This document shows, in pieces, positions 10,657-21,276 of a DNA stretch of 64,000 nt (position 1 is the stretch's first letter; each line of letters begins with the position of its first letter). The notes beneath the pieces are model-generated. The model was given only the letters and a program-made list of their open reading frames with translations. It was not told the DNA's origin and made no database searches. The DNA is from Cymodocea nodosa (lineage: Eukaryota; Streptophyta; Magnoliopsida; Alismatales; Cymodoceaceae), in NCBI GenBank assembly GCA_036874045.1, contig CM072341.1, forward strand, positions 11,172,501 through 11,236,500, read 5' to 3'. Position numbers and translations under genes: made by a program.

Positions 10657-12687
10657 ATGGCACAAGAACTCCAAACAGGTATGGCAGATCTTTCTCTTGC
10701 AAAAGCTCAACTCATTATTTCTACCGGAGAAGAGGTCACTGATATTGAGTTAGTTTATGGAACCTCAGAAATAGTCACTCGTCTCTTGTGTTTGGAGAAA
10801 CAATTGTTTGTTCTTAGTAAATATTGTCTTATTAGCTCCTTTGATGAAAGTGAGAATCAGTTGAAAACCAAAAAGCGAGCCTCGAAGCAACAATCGATCA
10901 ACACTCCAATTAATAATAAGAAATAGAAGACCAAGTCTACACATTCTTCACAGTGTAGTAAGACACCTTTTGTTACTACTAGGGTTTTTAAGGATTCTTC
11001 ATCGGATGATGAAGAAATATTTACTGCTAAAGTTAACTCCTTAGAGCCTTAGTTTAAATCTATTTATGAGGCTTATGTTAGCTAATTTTTAAGTACTTCT
11101 AACGATACTAGGGTCTCTAAGAAACGTGCTTTGTACATGGCAATACAATTACAAGCCGTCTTACTCAAGAGGAGAAATCAGGTTTTACTCAATTGACTCA
11201 GTGAGCAACCAGGAATTAAAATTCAAGAGCCTACAGAATCTGCTTGTTATCATGATTTTTTTGATATGGCAGATAAGAAGAAATCAGTGGCTGAACCTAA
11301 ATTCTTTTTGCCCAAGAAAGGAGTTGATTTCAAGCATGTGGTTGGCAGAACATATCCTCAAATTCCTGAGATTAGTATCGTCACTTTAAACCAAATTGCT
11401 CTTGGTCCTCATTTGATTTCTTCACCTCTCCAATTTTTACTTATAGCTTCAATATTTCCTCTTCCAACCACAAAATTTATGTATTCTAGGAGAAGAAAGA
11501 AATTTCTTTCCTCTCATCTAAAGGTTGGAAACAGACAATCTGCATTACTAGAAGTCTCACCTCCTCCTAGCCCTCCTCTGGATCATCCTAGTTTATCAGA
11601 TGAAGAACCTCATCCAACTCCTTCTCCTCCACCTGTTGCTAGTAAAGTCTTTGGAGATCAGGAGGTGCAATCAAAATCTTCTTCAGATATCCTAACAGAT
11701 GTTTGTTATTTTAGATCTTCTACAGCTAAGGATTTCTTTTACAATAAATATAAAGGAATGAAAATCATCTTCAGCAGACCTGTAAATTTTCAAGGAATTG
11801 ATACAATTCACCATCTACCAAATAATCAAGGGCTTTTAGGTCTTATTTCCACTTCATCTGGATTATTAGTTTTTGAAGACCTAATTCCCCTTTTCTACTC
11901 CAATCTAGAGATTTTTCCTCATTATTTTCTTCTACATCTGCCCAACCAAACAATAAGAATTGATGAAGAATTTTTGAAGACCGTTTTTGGCATACCATCT
12001 ACTGGTATAAACATTTCTCTTTCTTCATCAGAATTGGGTTGGAAGGAACATGAAATGAATAAATTGATTGGCAAATTTCCTAATAAACATTTTAAGCTAG
12101 TTAAGATAGCTGATCTTCATGGTTGGGCCTAGATGATTGCCACCATTTTGTCTTTCTCTATATTTCAGAAAATCAGTCATGCAAATGAATTGGAGAGGAA
12201 AGTCTACCAAGCCACTTATGCTGTGATGGCTAGTATAAAGGTTAACTAGGCAAAAGTAATTATTGCTCAGATTTCTCATCTGCAAAGTTTTCTATTTTAT
12301 GAAGATTTCATTTATCATCTGATGGCTAGATATATTGATTTATTTGGCAAACCTCTGAAATCCATTAAAAGAAGAGTACTATAGCTTAAGGATCTTCAGA
12401 GAATGTCCTCCTCTGATCTAGTTGAGTTGCCCCCTCCTTTTCAACCATCTGTAACTCAAAATTCAGCATCTCATTCTATAGTAGCTCCACCTCCTACAAC
12501 ACCTACTCTAGATCTAGCAGCTCCATCTCTAGCAGTTAACAATTCTATTACCCTCTTAAAACAAAATGAGCTTCTACTTTAACATAATTAGATGCTTTTG
12601 GACCAAGTAGCTCATTTAGAACAACTTCTAAGGGAGAGGGATCAGTTAATTCAAGATTTGTTACAGAAAAAGTCAACTAATCATTAG
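10657..12687 (+). pseudogene. third (env-position) ORF of D1
   Basis: Starting at ATG 10657 (MAQELQTGMADLSLAKAQ), one frame runs about 676 codons to TAG at 12685. It is interrupted by nine nonsense codons (six TAG, two TAA, one TGA) but I see no frameshift. Parts in order: a short N-terminal region; a Lys-rich acidic linker; MADKKKSVAEPKFFLPKKGVD (11266); a Pro/Ser-rich stretch near codons 305-330; a globular part with PLFYSNLEIF and DEEFLKTVFGIPSTG; a predicted helical C-terminus ending LDQVAHLEQLLRERD. The FYSNL part aligns with the third ORF of family A (AFYSNLVKN), so the domain is shared by both families. It resembles the plant transposon-protein-like regions annotated after pol in Sireviruses. 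No signal peptide or obvious membrane span, so envelope function is not supported. Confidence 0.75.
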
Positions 12688-12856
12688 TATTTTTTTTGTT
12701 TTCTTTTGATGTCATTTTCTTTGTATCCATCTTTTGCTTTCCTTTGTATCCATCTTGTTGCTTCTTGTCAACAATGCAATTACATTTTATTTATCTTATT
12801 GTATCTTTCAATAAATTTCTCCACTTTTTAATTTTGACAAAGGAGGAGAATATATT

Positions 12857-13622
12857 TGTTTACAGTTTTGTCATCATCAAAAAGGTTACCTATGTAACTA
12901 TCTGAAATGATTTAAGGTTCAGAGAGTTATCTTGTATAAGTATTCGAAACATGCTTTCTCTATCGGATATTTATTTTTTATGCTACTATTTTAGAAGGAC
13001 ACATGTTTCAATCTCAATACATGACTTAAGTGGCCTTTTAGAATGTTAGTTATATCTATTCGAAATGATTTTGAGTTTCGGCAAGTTATATTTCTATGTC
13101 TCTAATTTTCTAAAAGCCTTTAAAGATTTTATTTTTACTGAATCTGCAATTGTTATTAATTGACTAACTATTTTGGCAAGATATCTTTTGATTGCAGATC
13201 TTGACTTTATTATGATTGAATGTTGCTGAAAATGAATTATTGCATAAGGCATTGACCATTTTAGAATTCTTTCTATTCATGCAAATCTCGAAGGAAGAAC
13301 AAAAAGGATTTGCAGAAAACTAGAACATATACAAAATTTTTCAACACTCGAAAGGAGAAATTGGCTGCTCAGCAATTCTGCAAACATTCTGAAGATTCGT
13401 CTACAACAAAGTTCAAAAGATCAAAAGCTACAGATCAATCAAGAATTCTCCTCAGAGCTTCATATGTCAACTCTTCATTGGAGTTGATCTAGTCTTGTGT
13501 GACATTTTCATTTTGAGTTAGTGACTCCTGAGTTTAAATTGTTTCCTCGCTTACTTGAAAATCCTAACTCACAAGGGTGTTGTAAGTATACCTTCACAAG
13601 GTCAAGGCCTTGGTGAAGAGAG
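12857..13622 (+). mobile_element. 3' LTR of D1, right-truncated
   Basis: A polypurine tract (AAAGGAGGAGAA, 12839-12850) precedes TGTTTACAG at 12857, the true family-D LTR start. It then matches 4711-5450 of the 5' LTR. It stops at about 13622 inside the leader, before most of the hairpin array, where minus-strand Athila sequence begins. No target duplication can be checked because both outer ends of D1 are lost. Confidence 0.85.
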
Positions 13623-13657
13623 TTGTATTGGTGTGAAAGGTTAGATCAGACAACTGG

Positions 13658-13675
13658 TCCCCAGCAATGGTGCCA
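13658..13675 (-). other. Athila-type primer-binding site (G1)
   Basis: Minus strand TGGCACCATTGCTGGGGA, close to TGGCGCCGTTGCCGGGGA, the tRNA-Asp-type site of Athila elements. It follows the LTR end at 13683 after the spacer AGTCTTC. The sequence after it breaks off at about 13623 against the D1 LTR. Confidence 0.8.
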
Positions 13676-13682
13676 GAAGACT

Positions 13683-15702
13683 TGTCTATTGGGTTCATTA
13701 ACTTTTGTTTTTACTTGTTTAATTTGTCTTTAGGCTTATATAAATAATTACTTTTAGAAGTAAACTAACAACCTTTCACACAAATTAAATATTAATTTCA
13801 ATTTGTATTTTAACTACAAGTGCACAATGAATATTGTATTTGTGTGCAAGTTCAGGTCGATCCCATAGAAATTGAGTAAGAATTCTGTACTGTTCTGGTT
13901 TTAATAATGGAATTTATGTGTTCAGTAAGCACTCCGTTGAGTTATAGTTAATACAACGGACCAAGTTTGTGTAGTTATGGCTAACTCAATAGGCTAACCT
14001 CGTAGACTTAAGTTAACTCCACGAGCCTATCTTTCCAATTAAATATTGCTATTTACAAAGGAATTTGACCAACCATTAGGCGATTCCACAGATTGTAAAT
14101 AACATCAATTAAGCTCTTTAATGCTAGTTAATATTAGATTTATCATTAAACAACACTAACATTCATATATTTCAAACAGTAACCATTAAAATCTTTAAGT
14201 ATCTAGAACTAATCAATTTCAGTAAACTGTAAAACTATTTTCTATTTTTTGAATCAAACAAACATAAAACATGCACAATACTGATAATGGTAACATTACT
14301 CACAATACAAAACAAACAATACAACACTCAAATACTAAATATAAACACAAATAAGTTGTTTTTTTGGTATTTTTGTTTTGATATGTTCATGAAAATGGGC
14401 GAAAGGTGAAATGTAAAAATCTCTATCGATAGTAAAAACTTCTGTCACTACATGTGACATGATTACACCACTGAAAACTTAATCACTTACAATCCTACCT
14501 CCTCTCTCTATAGAATCGCAAGTCCAGAATTGCAAGATGATCTCCTCTTCAATATATTGGCATCAACCCGAAACCAAGGCTAGAAGCTTTACGATCTCCT
14601 GATATATGAGTTGGTGCTTGGTGAAAATGGCTTCCCTTCTCGCAACGTGATCACTCCTCACAGTGGTTGTCAGGCATTGTGTTTGACTCAAAATCGACCT
14701 AACATCAGGAAAGTATCCTCACAAACCTCCGATGGTTGGTGATTATGGTGATTTTGGTAATGTTGGTGATGGTGTGGAGCTTCAGTAAACTTTTGACGCT
14801 GTTTGCAGTTAGCACAGTCCTCCACCTCTACACACACTGCCCACTACCGCCAACCACACTTTCTTCATTTTTCTCCTCTTCTTTTATATTTCTTTTAGTA
14901 GTAACTGCCTCTGCTTAGATGATTGGTTGGATTTCCTTCATTCATATCAACGATGGTGATTTCTTCTTCCTTCCATGAGTGAATTCCTACGTAATATGTG
15001 CAATCATGGTTTTCCTTTGAATGTCTTGTTTCTGTAATCGCTACAATGGCATATTAGAAAATAAATGGTCTGTGGAGTTACAGATAATTCAATGGACTTA
15101 CTTCATTGATTTAACTATAAAACACGTGCAATAAATAAATAAGCTGCTAAGATAATGTGTTATCTTAGTGTGTATTCATGTAACTCAACGCACATAGTTA
15201 TGCTAACTTAACGAGTTAAACATGTGCATCTCACGTGATATACTAAAGTATTTAAATTCAACACGTGCATAATTCTAACTTAACAAGTTCAAATATTTCG
15301 GACACTTACGAACCTAACTATCTAATACCCAGATGCATTTCGAATAGTTAACAAATAACTGATTGAAAATCCACTTAAGTCATGCATTAAGGTTTCAACA
15401 CGTGTACTCCAGGAAATAATAAAATATTCTTCTATCGTTAAAAACATAACTGTTCACATGCAATATAACTCTCCAAAATAACAGAAAATTTGGATACTTA
15501 AGAATTTCATAGCTTGCAATTCATCGACAGTTCAGAAATGTACTAAATTAACATTAATTCCCTGAAATTATGTAGATTCATTCATTAAAGCATATAATAG
15601 TGTAATTATAACATAATGGCTTAATTCTTATATGATAAGCTAAATATTATGCAATTAACCATCATTTAACCCTTAATATTATGCACTTTTTCATTCTAAA
15701 CA
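13683..15702 (-). mobile_element. full LTR of Athila-like family G (arm G1)
   Basis: On the minus strand it runs from TGTTTAGAATG at 15702 to AATAGACA at 13683, 2020 bp. It matches the plus copy at 36131-38134 and the partial copies at 18145-18763 and 48619-50070. A polypurine tract (ATGGGGGAAG) precedes it and a primer site follows, so it has 3'-LTR features on one side and 5'-LTR features on the other. It contains many GTTGAGTTA / CGTGGAGTTA words. Confidence 0.88.
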
Positions 15703-17660
15703 CTTCCCCCATACTTAAATTTTGCTAGTCCCTTAACAAACTAAGATTTAACTAGTTGGTCTTTCTAAAGTGCTAGAATTAATTCTTCACCATGTTCTTC
15801 TTCAAAATACATAAGTTAGATTACTATAGAGATATTTTGTATTTTTCAGTAATTTGTTTTAACATTGTTTTCTCCTTTACAACCTGCAAATATATTTAAA
15901 ACATATGTAAATTACATACAAAATATATTAACATCACATAGGTGTTAATTATATTATCATTTTTTCTTCTTTTCAGCATCTGTTATCCTGAATTTTCTAA
16001 TATGATTTCTAGAATAAATTTCAACTACATACGAATCAAAACACAATCCAATTCAATATGATTAAAACAAGTAGAATAAAGAATTGTATATCAGATAAAC
16101 AACTTCAAAAGTCTATTCTAGATTCATACTTCAGCAATTTTACATAACATAAAATATACTCAATTCAAAAGATATCTGTATTTCACAAAATACTTTTATC
16201 TTTTCTGAACAGTATATGCATATTTAAACATTAAAAGTTAATTTGAAATGCTTGAATCATACAAGAGCTTTCTAGTGTACCCATGTATCGAGCTTTTAGT
16301 CAACAATCCTAGATCTAATTAGGATCTTAGGTTGCCAGATTTAAAGAATCCTTTTCAAGTCAACAATCCTTACATACCTATCTACTCAAGGACAAAAGGC
16401 TCGTGATCAAACAAGTCAATAAACTCTCAACGTTTTTCTTTTTTTCCTCTTTTTTTTTTATTTAAAAAATAATAGTATATATACGTATTTCATTAATACA
16501 GACGCAATAAAACACAAATCTCATATAGTTCTGCTTCTATTATTTACTGAAAATATGAATCCATATCAATAAGCTCATACTTTTTATGTAGTTTAATAAG
16601 ATCTACACATAAATCATTCTACAAGTTTAATCAATCAAATTAAATGTATCCTTAATTATATGTATTTCATTTAATCCAAAAATCAACATTTTAGCTCTTT
16701 CAGGCTTTCAGATAATTTACTGAGTTTCAGTTAAGCATTTTGATTTCTTTTTAAAATCGTGAAACTATTAAACTCATAATATTCAACAAACACATAAGAT
16801 ATTATATCTAGATTTGTATGAATAGTAAAATTTTGTAGCATCTTATATAACATTCAAGCAGTTACAATTCTTAAAAATTTTATAGTTTTAATTATCGGAT
16901 AGTTATAGCAAATTCATAAAATTTTTTTTTCTTTCAATTTTCACAGAACTTTTGTAGTACCATTCTAATTCCACTAATTAACAAAATTACATGGCTGTTA
17001 CTTTAATTACCTCCCCCCATACCTACATTTTGCATTGTCCTCAATGTAAAAGATTTTATGATAAATATAGTAATTGTAGCAGGCATGAATATTGTTTCGT
17101 TGACTTAGCACCTAATTCAACGAACTTAATTTGTTGAGTTATTGAATAACTCCACGAACTGAGTTTAAATGTAAATTCAAGATAAGTAATTAATTACATA
17201 CCTTGTCTTTTCGTATCTCCTTCCTATCTTTCGATTTTTGATTTTGACAAACTTTTCATTCACAAATAAAAGCAGAATATATATAACAAAATAACAAAAC
17301 ATAAATTGTTAAATTAGTGTCTTATGTGGAACCCAGACTCCTACGCCTTTGGTGACTCACAAGCAAGCCAGTTAGTTTCTCAGAATAGATATTAATAAAT
17401 TGGATTGAAATTTGTTTTTTTTTTCTTATAAAATAAAACTAAAACTAAAATTTTTTCTTTTCCTTTTCTTTTTTTTCTAAAAATAAATGCAAAATACACA
17501 CAACATTAAAAACACAGAATTATAATTTAAGAACATGATTGAAATGTAGTAACAAATGGAATAAACGTGTCAGTCTATGCAAACTTTTTAGGCATAATTC
17601 TTCTTGCTATTAATTCTATTTTAATGCGGTACGTTTTCTTTTTTAGCTTGTAAACTTGCA
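15703..17660 (-). other. non-coding 3' internal region of G1, with shared module
   Basis: Sense is minus. After the F-box stop (17661) come about 640 bp of AT-rich sequence; then ACATTGAGGACAATGC followed by a G-run (17010-17020), as found downstream of Athila pol; then about 1 kb that is similar to the spacer of copia family A; then the polypurine tract at 15703-15712. A core at 16255-16431 is strongly conserved among four copies. It includes AGGTATGTAAGG, which resembles a splice donor, and an inverted repeat (CAACCTAAGATC ... GATCTAGGATTG). I find no ORF. The plus-strand copy is 25331-26962 plus 35832-36130. Confidence 0.75.
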
Positions 17661-18109
17661 TTATGTTATCAATACTAAATATGAGTTTATTACCATTAAT
17701 GAAATGAAATGCAGAAAGGGTCCTCTTTTGTTCCAAGATAATGTAGCTATTTCTATTTCTACATCTATTTCAATATATTCTTCTTCCCACTTCCATTCAT
17801 TTAGGTCTTTCATAATCCATATTTGAAATTTCCTCAATTCATCCCACCATCTTATTAGACATAAAGTAGGATCATCATATTCATTATACCACATTCCTAA
17901 TTGAATTTTATCATATTCTGCAGATGGTGGTTTAGCTATATCACTCGGTATAGGTAATATTTCTATAAAATCATCATCATAACTATCTATACTTACTATG
18001 TATAAATTAGATCTAAATGCAACTGATATATCTGTGACTAGATATATATATCCATCAAGTATGACATGCATGCTGTTAATTAATGCTTTCTGTCTTAGAT
18101 ATATGTTTG
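17661..18109 (-). pseudogene. F-box gene, 3' part (FBA-like domain)
   Basis: Minus frame from about 18109 to a TAA at 17661. It reads YLRQKALINSMHVILDGYI, then DDDFIEILPIPSDI, then LRKFQIWIMKDLNEWKW and IATLSWNKRGPFLHF. The WIMKD...W pattern followed by a strand-rich tail is characteristic of F-box-associated (FBA) domains, which bind substrates for SCF ubiquitin ligases. It continues the F-box gene whose other pieces lie at 18764-18849, 20172-20508 and 24534-24686, although the frame differs from that of the preceding piece. The coding end is followed directly by family-G sequence. A second copy on the plus strand is at 25008-25330. Confidence 0.7.
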
Positions 18110-18144
18110 GATTTTCCCAACACTACACTAGAAAAACTTGGATT

Positions 18145-18763
18145 TGTTACTTCTGTTTTACTTAATTAATTTATTTTTATGCCTATTCTTTCTTTTAGAA
18201 GTAAACAAACAACCTTTAATACAATTTAGATATTAATTCCAATTACAATTTAGAACATGACACGTGTCTTTGGCTATTTTATAAATAAAAAGAGATTTCG
18301 GGGAGTTACAGGGATAACTATTCGATGCCCAACTGCAATTTCGGATAGTTATAGATAACTCACCGAAAGTTCACTTAAGTCATTCATTATGGTTTCGACA
18401 CGTGTACTTCAGAAAATAATAAAATATTCTCTTAAAACATAACTGTTCGGCAATTTAAACATAACTATCCGATACATATTCGGTCTGTTAAACATAACTG
18501 TCCGAATTTGTTCGGTATGTTAAACATAACTGTCTGAAATATCAGAAAATTCAGATACTTAAGAATTTCATAGCCTGCAACTTACCGACAATTTATAAAT
18601 GTACTAAATTAACATTAATTTCTCCAATTTAAGCAGATTCTTTAATTAAAGCATATAATAGTGCAATTATAACATAATGGCTTAATTCTTATATGATAAG
18701 CTAAATATTATGCAATTAACCATCATTTAACCGTTAATAATATGCACTTTTTCATTCTAAACA
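18145..18763 (-). mobile_element. internally deleted Athila-family LTR inside the F-box gene
   Basis: On the minus strand it starts TGTTTAGAATG at 18763 and ends AGTAACA at 18145. It matches the first 300-odd and last 100-odd bases of the 2-kb G LTR, with the middle missing. A degenerate primer-site-like stretch (to about 18110) follows. ATATA lies at 18764-18768 and again at 18099-18103, a possible target duplication, but the low-complexity sequence makes this weak. Confidence 0.7.
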
Positions 18764-18849
18764 ATATATCATAGTTTTTCAGTCCAAGATCTATTTAGAA
18801 AATTATACACACTTAAGCATAAATCTTCATCCCAATTTCCAATTGGTCT
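18764..18849 (-). pseudogene. F-box gene, central fragment
   Basis: With solo LTR B1 and one target copy removed, the minus strand reads on from 20172: KLYY, amber (Trp expected), then RPIGNWDEDLCLSVYNFLNR and SWTEKL. It is in frame with the previous piece and shows that the two fragments were once contiguous. The WDEDLCL...SWTEK pattern fits an F-box-associated beta-strand region. A frame change occurs across the G LTR insertion on its 3' side. Confidence 0.7.
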
Positions 18850-20171
18850 TGTTAGGACCTTATGGCTTACCAAAGGGGGGGTGAATGGTAATAATTTGTT
18901 TCTTAGCTATTTAATGACTGATTGATATAGAGAATTTAGCAAGCATACGATAAAATTAATACACACAAGATTTTTAGGTGGTTCACCACTAACGGCTAGT
19001 CCACCCCCAAGGGATACTTAGGCTTCACTAAACTTTCACAAACTTACAATCACTTGCTTTAAGGTTAAAGCAAGAACCAACCAAACTGATTGAGCTTTCA
19101 AATCGTAGCTCCAACCAATCTTTCTTTGAAGTTTTTGATTTGTGTACTTCAATAAAACACTTGCTTGAAAGTATTAGAGTTGAGTACGTGATGAGCTTCT
19201 AAAAATTGAGTCTGTATATGCTGAAGATGATTTGATCTCTAAGGCTTTCTTCTGTTGAGCTTGGTGTAAATATTTGTATGAGCAAAAAGCTATCTAATTC
19301 TATTGTCTGTTGCTTGTATATATACTAAACATGTGTAACGATCATATTTTTCTTCCAACAGATGTATTCTACTGTACTTGGTAAGATTTCAGTCCCAAAT
19401 ATGGTAAGCTACCATTCAGGGAGGTATTTCAAGATACCCTTCTGATTTTTTGGGTTTTTCGGAGGCTTAGCCATGTAACTCTCCGAAAAATACTTATAAG
19501 TTATCGAAAAGTCACTTAAGTCTTTCTGCCATGTAGGATTTTAGATCGTACATAAGAGCTGTCATTCAATCGGATACTTGTAGCTGTAACTTACCAAACT
19601 GTTATTTAACTGTTAGATAGTTAGCTACAATAATCCTTTGAAATCCTTCATTAAGTTTTTGACTACTTTATTTAATTCAGTACGTGCATAATAGACTAAC
19701 TTAAGTTTTGGATGGTTATACCTATAACTCACCGAAACTCTTCAAATTTTGGATAGTTAGCTCTAGTAACTTTCCGATTCTTCTTTTAAGCTTCTATTTG
19801 GATTTCTACACGTGGGAAATTCAATGACTTAAGTTTTGGATAGTTAGCTATAGTAACTTTCCGATTCTTCATACATCCATCTTTCTAACTCTCCGAAAGC
19901 CTTCTACTTTCAGATACTTAATCTTCTAACTGTCCGATAGTGTTGTTACTGTTTTATACTGCCTTTCATATACTTAGACTGTTAACTCATTGAAAATATT
20001 TCTCTTTTGGATAGTTAAGCCTGATAACCTTCCGAAATCCTTTTTATCATTTCTAGCACACTTTGAACTATCTGTATCAACTTCTGCTCTCTTGCTAACT
20101 GTTAAGCCTGAGAAATACAATTTGAATCCTCACATTGATTTTTGCATTATCAAAATCTAGAGGTCCTTTCA
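18850..20171 (-). mobile_element. solo LTR B1 (family B)
   Basis: Plus strand TGTTAGGACC at 18850 to GGTCCTTTCA at 20171, 1322 bp, without internal sequence. I orient it minus because the run of C that marks the 3' end of plant copia LTRs (here GGGGGGGTGAATGG at 18876) is near 18850. Flanks GGTCT (18845-18849) and AGTCT (20172-20176) are a target duplication with one mismatch. It contains many TAACTCACCGAAA / TTCGGATAGTTA words, and hairpins at 19053-19074 (CTTGCTTT/AAAGCAAG) and 19092-19111 (GAGCT/AGCTC). Confidence 0.88.
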
Positions 20172-20508
20172 AGTCTCTAGTAATATAATTTTTCAGGAAT
20201 GGTCGAATTTTCATCAGAAAATATTAAAGCTGACCCATAACTTTCAATCGGTACTTCAAATCTACTAGGCCTTCCTATATTCCATTCTTCTCTTGTGATA
20301 GGATTTCTAATCAAAATGTCAAGTAACAGAATTGCATGCCTTGGTTTGGTTCTGTATATAATTAATCCTTCATCCATCCCCATAATATGATCTATTCCTT
20401 CAAATGTATTGGGTGGAATTCTAGCAGTTTCTTCCATATTCAGATATTCATAGTAGATTGAACTACGATTAAATGACTTCCATAAAAATCCATCTCTAAT
20501 CTTAGTCA
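20172..20508 (-). pseudogene. F-box gene, middle part
   Basis: Minus frame continuing from 24534 across T1: the join reads VAKMT / KIRDGFLWKSFNRSSIYYE once the 5-bp target duplication is collapsed. Downstream are ETARIPPNTFEGIDHIMGMD, RHAILLLDILIRNPITREEW and ESYGSALIFSDEN. LIRNPITREEW corresponds to the NP-T-R motif at the start of FBA domains. The frame stays open to an amber at 20177. The gene was evidently intact here before B1 and T1 inserted. Confidence 0.75.
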
Positions 20509-20881
20509 TGTGATGCGTGTGTCTTCCATCAATTATATCTATGTGTCTTTGTATATGGTTGTATTTCTTTGATAATTTGTACAGGGGCAAACTTGTCTTT
20601 TGTGTATCACCAACCGTTGCCCCTATATATGTAAGGGGTCATCCACGTCCAAGGAATACCATGCCAAACCATCCCTTGATTTTGTTCTCCCCCTTTTTTG
20701 TACCAACAACCATACAACAAGGAATCATGATAGATTGATCACCCGTGGACGTACCCGTGTGGGGGAACCACGTAAATTTGTTGTTCTTCGAATTCTCCAC
20801 TCGCAATCCTCTATTCCATGCAGATCTCTTCTCCACACTACCCCTAGATGCTCCACATTTGTTTGATCTTTCTGCACAACA
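20509..20881 (+). repeat. 5' LTR of T1
   Basis: Begins TGTGATGCGTGTG and ends CTGCACAACA. Nearly the same as 24164-24533 and, reversed, 45178-45550. The primer site follows at 20884. Confidence 0.88.
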
Positions 20882-20883
20882 AT

Positions 20884-20895
20884 TGGTATCAGAGC
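20884..20895 (+). other. primer-binding site of T1
   Basis: TGGTATCAGAGC, matching plant initiator tRNA-Met, preceded by AAT after the LTR end. Confidence 0.9.
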
Positions 20896-21272
20896 ACACT
20901 ACTTAGCACAAAACAGTAGCAAATACTCGCACAAACCAAGCACAAAACCACAATCACAAAATGCCCAAAATCTGATAATCAAATAGTCACTCGTCTAGAA
21001 AACTACTGTGCCCTAGCCAGACGCCTCCTACTGTATCTCTCTAAATAGGATACTTCTGACCACGAAATTTTAAAGGAAGGAATTTCAGGAAGTTTACTAC
21101 ATGTCCTCAAAATTTGAGACGCAACGGAGCACAGACGAGGAAGGCGCACGACTTGGTGTCGGAGTGTGTAGACTAGCGCCAACGACGACGACAATTACGA
21201 CAATGGGGGATATCCTTGCGGAAATGGCTTGAACCTTGATCAATCTCTTCGAAATTTTAAAGGAATGAAGTT
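20896..21272 (-). other. inverted leader segment of T1
   Basis: The plus strand here (AGTAGCAAATACTCGCAC ... GGAAATGGCTTGAACCTTGA) matches the plus strand at about 44785-45150 in T2. T2 is a minus-strand element and T1 a plus-strand one, so the segment is inverted relative to LTRs and pol in T1. In T2 it is the normal 5' leader between primer site and gag. The right junction, near 21272, joins pol sequence (ATACTAAAAGGCTC). Confidence 0.75.
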
Positions 21273-21276
21273 TAAT

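Noticed and set aside
14736-14918. Small open frame ending in a hydrophobic stretch inside the G LTR (also inverted at 36930-37214 and at 49543-49830)
   Set aside because: Frames differ between LTR copies and no family is recognised; conservation follows from LTR copying.
18850-20171. Solo LTR B1 (and B2) first read as plus-strand because both ends are TG...CA
   Set aside because: The G-run just inside the left end is the complement of the C-run found at the 3' end of LTRs A, D and E, and B3 has a TATA box and C-run in the opposite order; minus orientation is consistent.
20517-20899. Overlapping small open frames on both strands in the T LTRs (also 24172-24521 and 45106-45397)
   Set aside because: They lie within LTRs, differ in frame between copies and have no recognisable motif.
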